Positions 1 through 5,635 of a stretch of 7,581 nucleotides of DNA are shown here, piece after piece. Position 1 is the stretch's first letter. Every line of letters starts with the position of its first letter. This DNA comes from Gammaproteobacteria bacterium (GTDB taxonomy: Bacteria > Pseudomonadota > Gammaproteobacteria > Steroidobacterales > BM003). The notes under the pieces are model-generated. The model was not told the DNA's origin and did no database searches. It saw only the letters and a list, made by a program, of their open reading frames with translations. The stretch is taken from NCBI GenBank assembly GCA_026193125.1, contig JAPHSC010000040.1, forward strand, positions 1 through 7,581, written 5' to 3'. The position numbers were made by a program, and so were the translations under genes.

Positions 1-2
1 CG

Positions 3-737
3 CTGACGGGCATCAGTGTGCTGTACGCGGACAGTTCCTGGGCGCCCTACGTGATGGGGTTCCTGGGCGGGCCCGAGACGGCCGGCTACATTCACCGCGT
101 TGCCGCGCTGGGCTTTATCGGCGTGTTCTTCATCCACCTGACCTATTTCGCCATCCGGATCGGGCGCAACTGGCGCACCTTCGAATGGTTCGGACCGAAC
201 TCGCTGGTGCCGAACTGGAATGACCTGAACGACGCCATCGCGATGTTCCGCTGGTTCTTCGGCCTGGGGCCGCGCCCGCAGCTGGATCGTTACTCCTACT
301 GGGAGAAGTTCGACTACTGGGCGCCGTTCTGGGGCATGACCATTATCGGTGTCAGCGGCGTCATCATGTGGCTCCCGGTGCAGGCTGCGTCGTTCCTGCC
401 GGGCTGGGCTTTCAACGTGGCGCAGATCGTGCACGGTGAAGAAGCCTTCCTGGCCGCCGTGTTCCTGTTCACGGTGCACTTCTTCAACAACCACTTCCGG
501 CCGGACAAGTTCCCGCAGGACACCACCATGTTCACGGGCCGCGTGCCGCTGGAGATTTACAAGCACGAGCACCGGCGCGAATACGACCGGCTGGTGGCGT
601 CGGGTGAAATCGAGAAGTACCTGGTCAATGCGCCAAGTGCGCCGCAGGCGCAATCCGCCAGCATGCTGGGCGCCACGCTGATCATGATCGGCCTGACGTT
701 GCTGACGCTGGTCATACTGGGCTTTTTAGGGGTCTAG
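3..737 (+). CDS. Dihaem b-type cytochrome subunit, quinol-linked (5'-truncated)
   Basis: The reading frame is open to the left window edge and ends at TAG 735-737, so the N-terminus is missing. About 244 residues are visible. Four hydrophobic segments lie near residues 27-47, 100-120, 131-156 and 216-238, counting from the GTG codon at 18. Histidines H26 and H40 (13 residues between them) on one helix and H139 and H154 on another form the bis-His pairing expected for two stacked b haems. The family is the formate dehydrogenase gamma / Ni,Fe-hydrogenase cytochrome b type, which moves electrons between quinones and a periplasmic partner across the inner membrane. The segment between the first two helices is long and aromatic-rich, and a charged stretch precedes the last helix. 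The tetraheme lipoprotein gene starts 37 bp downstream on the same strand and is the obvious partner. Family-level assignment is fairly firm; the specific enzyme complex is unknown. Confidence 0.8.
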   Translation: MTGISVLYADSSWAPYVMGFLGGPETAGYIHRVAALGFIGVFFIHLTYFAIRIGRNWRTFEWFGPNSLVPNWNDLNDAIAMFRWFFGLGPRPQLDRYSYWEKFDYWAPFWGMTIIGVSGVIMWLPVQAASFLPGWAFNVAQIVHGEEAFLAAVFLFTVHFFNNHFRPDKFPQDTTMFTGRVPLEIYKHEHRREYDRLVASGEIEKYLVNAPSAPQAQSASMLGATLIMIGLTLLTLVILGFLGV

Positions 738-759
738 GGGGCCTGCGCCCGGATGGATG

Positions 760-765
760 TATAAT
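760..765 (+). promoter_or_regulatory. Perfect TATAAT -10-like hexamer just before the tetraheme lipoprotein gene
   Basis: TATAAT occupies 760-765, ten bases before the ATG at 775. No TTGACA-like hexamer sits 16-18 bp upstream; that area is G-rich. If it is used, transcription would begin about 772 and give an almost leaderless mRNA. It could equally be a chance match inside an operon read from the cytochrome b gene. Confidence 0.25.
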
Positions 766-774
766 CGGAAAACT

Positions 775-1881
775 ATGAAAAAAATCCTGGCAAGTGCCGT
801 CCTGCTGCTGCTCGCGGGCTGCGGCGGAGACCGTGAACCTTCGGCGCCGGTGGTCGACATCGATGCCGGCAAGGCCATTGCGGAAGCGAACTGCAAAGGC
901 TGTCACGGCCTCGACGGTGGCGGCAAGACATCCGAGATTCCAAACCTGGCAGGCCAGCCGGCTGACTACCTGGTGGAGGCGATGCATGCCTATCGCGAGG
1001 ATCTGCGGCACCACGCAGCGCTGAAAGACCTGATTACCGGCTTTGACGAGGCAGACATCCGCAACATCGCCGGCTATTTTGCCAGCCTGCCGCCGATCCC
1101 GCCGCCGCCCGAGACGCCGGCCGGTGAACAGGCCTACCACGAGGGTGCGCAGTTTGCCGCGGTGTGTATCGACTGCCATGGCGAACGCGGTGTCAGCACC
1201 ACGCCGGGCGTACCCAGCCTGGCCGGCCAGCAACCGGCCTACCTGATCGTGGCAACCCAGGAGTACGCGGACGGCAGTCGCGGTCACTCCGGCAAGGCGG
1301 AAATGCTCAAGGGGCTGGACCAGGTGGACATCGAGAAGATGGCCATGTACTTCGCGGCACAGGCGCCAAGCCTGCGCGAGCCACCGGCGTTTGGCGACCC
1401 GCAGGCGGGCGAAGCGCTAACCGCGGTTTGCGGTAGCTGCCACGGCGCCAGAGGTATCAGTCACGAGCCGCTGACGCCCAACCTGGCCGGGCAGGAGCCC
1501 AGCTACCTGGTCAATGCGATCAAGGCCTACCGGGACCATCAGCGCAGCCACGAAGAAATGGTGGCCGACAAGACAGACCGGGAGATCGAGGACATCGCCG
1601 CTTTTTACTCCGTGCAGGCGGCCGGATCACTGGCCGACAGCGGTGAAGAAATCGAGACTCTGGTGGCCAAGTGCAACCGCTGCCATGGGCGTGCGCCGGG
1701 TGAGTCCACGCTGGTGCTGCCGTCGCTGAATGGGCAGAAGCGGGACTACCTGTTGCGCGTTATGAAGGAATATCGCGATAACGACCGCGGCAACTCCATG
1801 ATGCACAAGATGAGTTCAGGCTATAGCGACGAGTTGCTCGAGCAACTGGCCGACTGGTTCGCGACGCACCCCTCCCCGTAG
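775..1881 (+). CDS. Tetraheme c-type cytochrome lipoprotein (four c4-like domains)
   Basis: This is a 368-residue predicted electron-transfer protein. I chose ATG 775 over the in-frame ATG at 757 because it directly begins a lipoprotein signal peptide (MKK, hydrophobic run, lipobox LAGC with Cys16). Gly follows the Cys, so by E. coli sorting rules an outer-membrane anchor is likely. Four haem-c motifs follow: CKGCH (40), CIDCH (131), CGSCH (219) and CNRCH (300). Each lies in a class I, c4-like domain of about 85-90 residues with the pattern P-x-L-x-G-Q then YL then Y-x(4)-R. Domains 3 and 4 have Met (262, 343) at the usual distal-ligand position. Domain 1 has Leu83 there and domain 2 has Lys174, with Met177 three residues on. 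A GGA 5 bases before the ATG is a weak ribosome site. It lies 37 bp after the cytochrome b gene, so co-transcription and electron exchange with it are likely. The terminal partner is unknown. Confidence 0.9.
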   Translation: MKKILASAVLLLLAGCGGDREPSAPVVDIDAGKAIAEANCKGCHGLDGGGKTSEIPNLAGQPADYLVEAMHAYREDLRHHAALKDLITGFDEADIRNIAGYFASLPPIPPPPETPAGEQAYHEGAQFAAVCIDCHGERGVSTTPGVPSLAGQQPAYLIVATQEYADGSRGHSGKAEMLKGLDQVDIEKMAMYFAAQAPSLREPPAFGDPQAGEALTAVCGSCHGARGISHEPLTPNLAGQEPSYLVNAIKAYRDHQRSHEEMVADKTDREIEDIAAFYSVQAAGSLADSGEEIETLVAKCNRCHGRAPGESTLVLPSLNGQKRDYLLRVMKEYRDNDRGNSMMHKMSSGYSDELLEQLADWFATHPSP

Positions 1882-1885
1882 CGAA

Positions 1886-1900
1886 GAAGGGGTCAGACAC
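1886..1900. repeat. GGGGTCAGAC-type intergenic tract beside the REP-like element
   Basis: The tract GAAGGGGTCAGACAC follows the stop codon of the tetraheme gene. GGGGTCAGAC is a core I recall from dispersed intergenic repeats of gammaproteobacteria, some linked to REP-associated tyrosine transposases. Only one copy is present here, so repeat status rests on recall. Its AGGGGT (1888-1893) can also pair with ACCCCT (1868-1873) at the end of the preceding gene to make a weak hairpin. Confidence 0.3.
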
Positions 1901-1904
1901 ACCC

Positions 1905-1953
1905 GTAGGAGCGGATTTATCCGCGATTGGTTCCCGAATGAATTCGGTCCTAC
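1905..1953. repeat. REP-like cloverleaf palindrome between convergent genes
   Basis: The outer arms GTAGGA (1905-1910) and TCCTAC (1948-1953) are perfect inverted repeats. They enclose two further perfect inverted repeats: GCGGAT/ATCCGC (1911-1924) and CCGAAT/ATTCGG (1934-1947). The element therefore folds into an outer stem with two hairpins, in DNA or RNA, on either strand. The sequence resembles the short REP-type elements scattered between genes in Pseudomonas and relatives. Lying between two converging genes, it could act as a bidirectional terminator or protect mRNA 3' ends. Its right arm contains the stop codon of the minus-strand gene. The structure is directly visible; genome-wide repetition is inferred. 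Confidence 0.75.
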
Positions 1954-2735
1954 TTCCATGTGTCCGGGTCCGAAGGCCCATGCCTGTCACGCACGTGATC
2001 GGGTATCTTGTAGAACCACATCTGGTACATCGAAACCACCCACATGGCGGCGAACGATACGCCATTGATGACCCCGGCGATCAGCACCACCCAGGCAAAG
2101 GGGGTAAAGACCTTGGTGACATACCAGCCCAGGACGTCCATGGTGACGCCGGCAAAGGGCATCATGATCAGTGTGAGCTTGAGCCAGACCGGCCTCAGGT
2201 AGGCGTGGCTGAAAATAAAGCCCAGGATGAAGAAGATAAAAGTAAGGCCGAACAAATGGATATGCGAAACGCGTACCAGCGTGAACAGATCCGCGCCGGT
2301 ATCCTGGACGACCACCTCGGAGATTTTCTCATACCCGTCCAGGTTGGACAGGTGCGGATTGCTGCCGTCGTGGCACGCGAGGCAATTGGCCTCCACGATC
2401 GTCTCGATCGTAGATGTGTAGGCGCGCTTGTTCGCCCCTTCGCGAATCCACTTCAACATGGTTGCAAGGTCCTTTTGCGGCAACATACCCGACATGGGTC
2501 CACGCAGGGCTTTCTCCAGCGGAGTGACCTCGGTGCTGCCACTGTAGGTTATCTTGATATCGTCTACGGAAAGCCCGGGTTTGCCGTCCGCTCCTGAGTG
2601 CGCAGCGAACACGTACAGCGCGGCGAAGAGATAGCCCAGGCCCAACACCATCAACGCACCGGTAAAAAGGGTGCGCATGCCAAGGGGCAATTCCTGGAAG
2701 TGCCGGTAGAGCCGGTGGATCGCTTTGTCATTCAT
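1950..2735 (-). CDS. Membrane-anchored monoheme cytochrome c with four transmembrane helices
   Basis: This 261-residue protein begins at ATG 2735, with GAGGGA nine bases upstream. A positively charged N-terminus precedes helix 1 (about 21-45). Residues 46-150 form a periplasmic section with one haem-c site, CLACH (118-122). Three more helices follow near 158-180, 187-206 and 212-241, and the short basic C-terminus should be cytoplasmic. Helix 2 carries H158 and H160 at its periplasmic end and H177 near the other end, which could bind haem or sit in a proton path. It is the last gene of a minus-strand cytochrome cluster, 68 bp after a monoheme cytochrome gene, and probably anchors or receives electrons from the soluble cytochromes. 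The stop codon TAG lies in the REP-like repeat. I do not recognise a characterised family, and the enzymatic role is unknown. Confidence 0.85.
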   Translation of the reverse strand: MNDKAIHRLYRHFQELPLGMRTLFTGALMVLGLGYLFAALYVFAAHSGADGKPGLSVDDIKITYSGSTEVTPLEKALRGPMSGMLPQKDLATMLKWIREGANKRAYTSTIETIVEANCLACHDGSNPHLSNLDGYEKISEVVVQDTGADLFTLVRVSHIHLFGLTFIFFILGFIFSHAYLRPVWLKLTLIMMPFAGVTMDVLGWYVTKVFTPFAWVVLIAGVINGVSFAAMWVVSMYQMWFYKIPDHVRDRHGPSDPDTWK

Positions 2736-2751
2736 TTGGGTCGGTCCCTCA

Positions 2752-2775
2752 GGCCCGGCACAGGCGCGCCGGGCC
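2752..2775 (-). other. Perfect 8-bp stem-loop between two cytochrome genes
   Basis: GGCCCGGC (2752-2759) and GCCGGGCC (2768-2775) are perfect inverted repeats around an 8-nt loop. The element sits in the 68-bp gap between the monoheme and membrane cytochrome genes, just before the ribosome site of the latter. There is no T-run after it in the transcribed direction. A processing or mRNA-stability hairpin, or partial attenuation within the operon, is more likely than a full terminator. Confidence 0.5.
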
Positions 2776-2803
2776 GGATTCTTACTGCATGCCGTTCAAT
2801 ACT

Positions 2804-3121
2804 TCAATTGCTACCCAGGTTGGCGTAGTAAGCCGCCAAGTCCGCCATGTCCTGCTCGCTCAGCTCACTGGCGATGTCGCCCATCATTTCACTTTCATCG
2901 ACACGCTCTCCCGAAGCGTATCCCTTGAGTGCTGCGACATGTTCGGCTGCATCCAGTCCGGCCAGTTTCGGGAATTCATCGTCGCCCATGCCGTCATCGC
3001 CGTGACAATCAGCGCAGTCGATGGAGAGCTCCTTGCCCTTCGCCGGGTCGCCGCCGGCCTGCACAGAGCCCGCGGCCAGCATCAGCACGCACAGTAAGGC
3101 AAATATCAGTCGGGTCGTCAT
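2804..3121 (-). CDS. Small periplasmic monoheme cytochrome c (class I, c553/c4-like)
   Basis: The predicted protein is 105 residues with a Sec signal peptide (MTTR, hydrophobic run, likely cleavage after VQA at residue 22). That leaves a mature electron carrier of about 83 residues. The haem site is CADCH at 36-40, and Met80, in an EMM motif, is the probable distal ligand. The pattern FPKLAG and the C-terminal DLAAYYA helix match the single domain that is repeated four times in the neighbouring tetraheme protein. The start at 3121 is supported by AAGGAG nine bases upstream; an in-frame TTG at 3193 would put a charged tail ahead of the signal peptide and is rejected. It lies 81 bp after the tetraheme gene and 68 bp before the membrane cytochrome gene. 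The likely role is a soluble shuttle between them in the periplasm. Confidence 0.9.
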   Translation of the reverse strand: MTTRLIFALLCVLMLAAGSVQAGGDPAKGKELSIDCADCHGDDGMGDDEFPKLAGLDAAEHVAALKGYASGERVDESEMMGDIASELSEQDMADLAAYYANLGSN

Positions 3122-3202
3122 TTTTCGCTTCTCCTTTTCGAACATTGAAATCGGGAGGAACAAACGCGGCCGCATCGAGAGACGACCGGGCAAATCCTCC
3201 CA

Positions 3203-4441
3203 CTAAGGTTCGGTCAGTTCCTCGCAGGGCAGTTGCATGTATACCACGGCTTTCGGCGCGCGCGTCGCATAGTGCTGCGCGATGCGCGAAACGTCCGCCT
3301 GGCTGAGCGGAGCAGCCATGGCGTGCATCGTGCTGCTGCCGCGGGTCTCCTCGGCATAGGCCCTCAGCGTGCTTTTCAGGTAGTCCTGGTCCTGGCCGGC
3401 GAGCATCGGGAATCGTGGGTCGGTGCTGTTGCCATCGATGCCGTGACAGCGTTCGCAGCGGCCGAGCCACTCGGCAGTGGTCAGCGGAGTACGCACATTT
3501 CTGCGCACCGGCTCCTGGCTGGCGTAGAAAGCGGCCAGGTTGGCCATCTCAGCCTCGCTGAGGTTCTCGGCGGCTTCGAACATCTTCTCATGCTGGCGCG
3601 TGCCATTCTTGTAGGCTTGCATCGCCTTGACAAAATAACGGGCATCCTGTCCTGCCAGGGTGGGCATATCGTTGCCGCTGGCGTTGCCGTCGTCGCCGTG
3701 ACAGCCTGCGCAGGGCTCGGCCGCCACCTCGCCTGCCTTGGCGTCGCCGTCACTCGAGCTTTCCTTGCGCAGGGGCTTCTGAACCGCGTAAAAAACGGCC
3801 ATATCCTTGATCGCCTGCTCATCCAGGCCAGACACCAGCTTGGTCATCAGCTTGTGGCCGCGTTCGCCCGCCGCGTAGGCTTGCATCGAATGAACGAAGT
3901 ACTCGGCGGACTGGGCGGTCAGATTAGGCATGCCGGAGCCGCTGCTGTTGCCATCCTCACCATGGCATTTCACGCATTTCTTCATGTCGTCCCGGATGCT
4001 GGCGAACGGATCACCACCATCGGTCTGCGGGTCTTCCCCGGCGTTCGCGGCTACCGGGGCCGGCGCCAGGCTGGCGTAATAGGCAGCTATCGCGAGCAGC
4101 GCATCCTCATTGAGGAACCCGATCGAGTGGGTCATGGCGTCGTTGCCGCGTTCACGGGCCTGGTATGACTGCAGGACCCGATACAGGAAAACGGTCCGCT
4201 GGCCCGCAAGGTGAGGTTGCCCGGGTTCCGAGCTGATCCCATCCATGCCGTGGCAGTCGGCGCAGGCTCGTTCAGCCACGCTGCTCCCCATCTCGATCAT
4301 TTCGCGGGAAGGCGTCAGGGCAGAGCGCTCCACGGCGCTGAGCGGGGCCGTGGCGGCCGCGCCTTCCTGGGCCGGCACCGCAGGTGAAAGGAGCAGACTT
4401 GCGCCCAGCATACCCGCGACATACAGAATTCTTGTCTTCAC
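3203..4441 (-). CDS. Periplasmic tetraheme c-type cytochrome (four c4-like domains)
   Basis: This is a 412-residue protein starting at GTG 4441 with GGAGA about five bases upstream. The N-terminus is a Sec signal peptide with a likely cut after VPA (residue 24). No lipobox is present, so it should be soluble in the periplasm. Haem motifs are CADCH (60), CVKCH (156), CAGCH (244) and CERCH (329). Each domain has a Met at the same distance after a conserved Arg: M103, M199, M287 and M372, so all four haems should be His/Met. Domain repeats share the LxAQ/LAGQ turn and an aromatic-rich C-terminal helix. A lone Cys406 near the C-terminus has no obvious partner. It resembles two fused dihaem cytochromes c4 and is a paralogue of the lipoprotein encoded at 775-1881. 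As the first gene of the minus-strand cluster it probably relays electrons to the small and membrane-bound cytochromes. Confidence 0.9.
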   Translation of the reverse strand: MKTRILYVAGMLGASLLLSPAVPAQEGAAATAPLSAVERSALTPSREMIEMGSSVAERACADCHGMDGISSEPGQPHLAGQRTVFLYRVLQSYQARERGNDAMTHSIGFLNEDALLAIAAYYASLAPAPVAANAGEDPQTDGGDPFASIRDDMKKCVKCHGEDGNSSGSGMPNLTAQSAEYFVHSMQAYAAGERGHKLMTKLVSGLDEQAIKDMAVFYAVQKPLRKESSSDGDAKAGEVAAEPCAGCHGDDGNASGNDMPTLAGQDARYFVKAMQAYKNGTRQHEKMFEAAENLSEAEMANLAAFYASQEPVRRNVRTPLTTAEWLGRCERCHGIDGNSTDPRFPMLAGQDQDYLKSTLRAYAEETRGSSTMHAMAAPLSQADVSRIAQHYATRAPKAVVYMQLPCEELTEP

Positions 4442-4480
4442 GCTATTCTCCAGGATCGAGACCGCCCGTCCAGGTGGGTT

Positions 4481-4510
4481 ATTAAACCCGATTCGGGCAT
4501 TCTAAGCGAA
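4481..4510 (-). promoter_or_regulatory. Weak sigma70-like promoter candidate for the cytochrome operon
   Basis: On the minus strand, TTCGCT (4505-4510) and TTTAAT (4481-4486) are separated by 18 bp, about 40 bp before the GTG start at 4441. A second -10-like hexamer, TAGAAT, lies at 4499-4504 without a good -35. Two small inverted repeats overlap the site: GGGTT/AACCC (4476-4489) and CCCGA/TCGGG (4487-4497). They could be operator half-sites. Matches are weak and this is only a candidate. Confidence 0.25.
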
Positions 4511-4552
4511 TCTGTGAAAATAACCCTACGCCGTTGGTCGAAAGCAGTCAGG

Positions 4553-4779
4553 CACTGCGCCTGATCACCATCCCGGAGGCTGCGCACGGCTGATAACACC
4601 AGCAGGGCGAATTCGTGAACGCATTCTGAATCCAAACCCTCCGTGTGGCCACGGATGGCCAGGCCTTCCGGATCTTCCTTTACAGCCATGTCGCAGCGAC
4701 GGCCGGCCGCAGAGTCGCTGATCGCGCGGCAGCAGGCCTGGCTAATTCGCGCGTTGGAGCAGAAGGATTTTGTGCGGCC
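4553..4779 (-). pseudogene. Decayed, internally deleted TrhP/U32-peptidase gene remnant
   Basis: Read on the minus strand from 4779, the frame begins GRTKSF and ends, 53 codons later, shortly after GLAIRGHTEG. It aligns without gaps to residues 294-346 of the intact TrhP at 5636-7021, with 29 identities by my count. The alignment then jumps to the C-terminus: HEFALLV matches the GEFALLV motif at 440-446 of the intact protein, so about 95 codons are missing. Past that point the DNA still resembles the intact gene, but only with small indels that shift the frame. The weak match runs down to about 4553, near where the stop codon would be. The N-terminal 293 residues, including the cysteine-rich metal-binding signature, are absent, so it cannot be a functional enzyme. 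The remaining open frame (about 4785 to 4438) overlaps the start of the tetraheme gene. An old duplicate or a decayed transferred copy are both possible. Confidence 0.85.
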
Positions 4780-4819
4780 CGGCCATCACAGGGGGCCTCC
4801 ACGGCGCCGACCCGCAAAG

Positions 4820-5512
4820 TTACTCGAAGCGTGCATCCTCCAGCAGCGCTTCGTAGCGGTAGCCGGAACCGATGTCGACGTCGCTGCGGAGCGTGCCGCT
4901 GGCGATGACCACGTCGCCGACGTTGACAAACTGTGTCGAGGTTGCCATCAGTTTGTCTTCGGGGTTGGCGCCACTGCCGTCCTGCAGAGTGATCCAGTTG
5001 CGGTCCATGATATTGGCGCTGACCTTGGTGACCCGGGCGCGCAGGCGAATCTCCTGCCCCTCCAGGCTGGCGGGATCCGCCAACAATGCCGCGACGGTGG
5101 TGCCGCCGTCCAGCGCCGTGATCTCGCCGGCAGCGGGGGCGCCGGCGGTGGCCGCCGCAGCGACGCCCGCAGGGACCAACGCGCCTTGTTGTGCAGCCGC
5201 ATCCTGCTGCCCCTCGGTATCGCGGCCGGCCACGCGCACTTCCTGGACGAAAAGAATTGACTCGAAGGTCCGGTCCAGCGCATTGCTGTGGAAGTCGCGC
5301 ATTTCCATGCCGCCGCTGTACTCGACCTCGTCGCCGACGGCGATGTCCGCCGGGCTGGTGGCGATCCAGACATCCGGGTCCGCCAGCCGCAGGTAGGTGT
5401 AGCCGCCCGCGCTGACGACTTCCATGGCCTTGCCGCCGGCGGAATCACCGGCACCGGCGGTCGACAGGGAGATGAGGGTCCAGAGCAATACCACTGTAAT
5501 TCGGGTTTTCAT
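4820..5512 (-). CDS. Periplasmic double OB-fold protein, NrfJ-like
   Basis: The protein has 230 residues and a Sec signal peptide with a probable cut after about residue 21. Residues 28-95 form a first domain with GGYTYLRL, VWIATSP, VGDEV and RTFESILFV. This is the pattern I know from NrfJ-related proteins encoded near cytochrome nitrite reductases and other multihaem cytochromes. A low-complexity Ala/Gly linker spans about 96-140. Residues 150-230 form a second OB-like domain with GQEIRLRARVTKV, NWITLQDGSG and a VGDVVIASGTL strand. No Cys or haem motif is present. The role may be in cytochrome assembly or in binding a periplasmic partner, but the family function is not settled. The start at ATG 5512 has only a distant AAGG (about 11 bases). 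It lies 123 bp after trhP on the same strand, with a terminator-like hairpin between them. Confidence 0.8.
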   Translation of the reverse strand: MKTRITVVLLWTLISLSTAGAGDSAGGKAMEVVSAGGYTYLRLADPDVWIATSPADIAVGDEVEYSGGMEMRDFHSNALDRTFESILFVQEVRVAGRDTEGQQDAAAQQGALVPAGVAAAATAGAPAAGEITALDGGTTVAALLADPASLEGQEIRLRARVTKVSANIMDRNWITLQDGSGANPEDKLMATSTQFVNVGDVVIASGTLRSDVDIGSGYRYEALLEDARFE

Positions 5513-5542
5513 GAGTCAAAATACCTTTCAATGTAAATGTAA

Positions 5543-5560
5543 GCCCGCCGGGGGGCGGGC
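5543..5560 (-). terminator. Terminator-like hairpin after trhP
   Basis: GCCCGCC (5543-5549) and GGCGGGC (5554-5560) form a perfect 7-bp GC-rich stem with a 4-nt loop. On the minus strand it is followed by a T-rich but interrupted run (CTTACATTTACATT). It fits an intrinsic terminator for trhP about 75 bp past its stop. Only 30 bp separate it from the start of the OB-fold gene, so it may act as a partial terminator that lets some reads through. Confidence 0.55.
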
Positions 5561-5635
5561 CCTGGCCGTGTGCATCTCCAACAGGCCGGCCGCCAGTTTA
5601 GCAGAGAATGAACGCCGAACCGGGGTGGAGCCAGG

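Noticed and set aside
757..774. ATG 757 as start of the tetraheme lipoprotein
   Set aside because: It adds six residues before a complete lipoprotein signal peptide and overlaps the TATAAT hexamer; ATG 775 fits better.
712..1287. 191-codon minus-strand open frame opposite the tetraheme lipoprotein
   Set aside because: It is antisense to two clear haem domains and shows no family features.
3122..3193. TTG 3193 as start of the monoheme cytochrome
   Set aside because: It would place 24 charged residues before a good signal peptide, while ATG 3121 has a strong AAGGAG at proper spacing.
3233..4168. Long plus-strand open frame opposite the tetraheme gene
   Set aside because: It has no recognisable motifs and lies antisense to a gene with four haem sites and a signal peptide. 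High GC content produces such frames.
4438..4689. 83-codon minus-strand open frame ending in an overlap with the GTG of the tetraheme gene, resembling a coupled small gene
   Set aside because: Its first part is the decayed TrhP fragment. Its ATG corresponds to an internal Met of that protein, so it is a leftover frame rather than a gene.
3203..5512. Shared N-terminus MKTRI of the tetraheme and OB-fold proteins, each following a U32 gene or relic, as a sign of a duplicated segment
   Set aside because: The DNA around the two starts does not align beyond these few codons, so chance is the simpler explanation.
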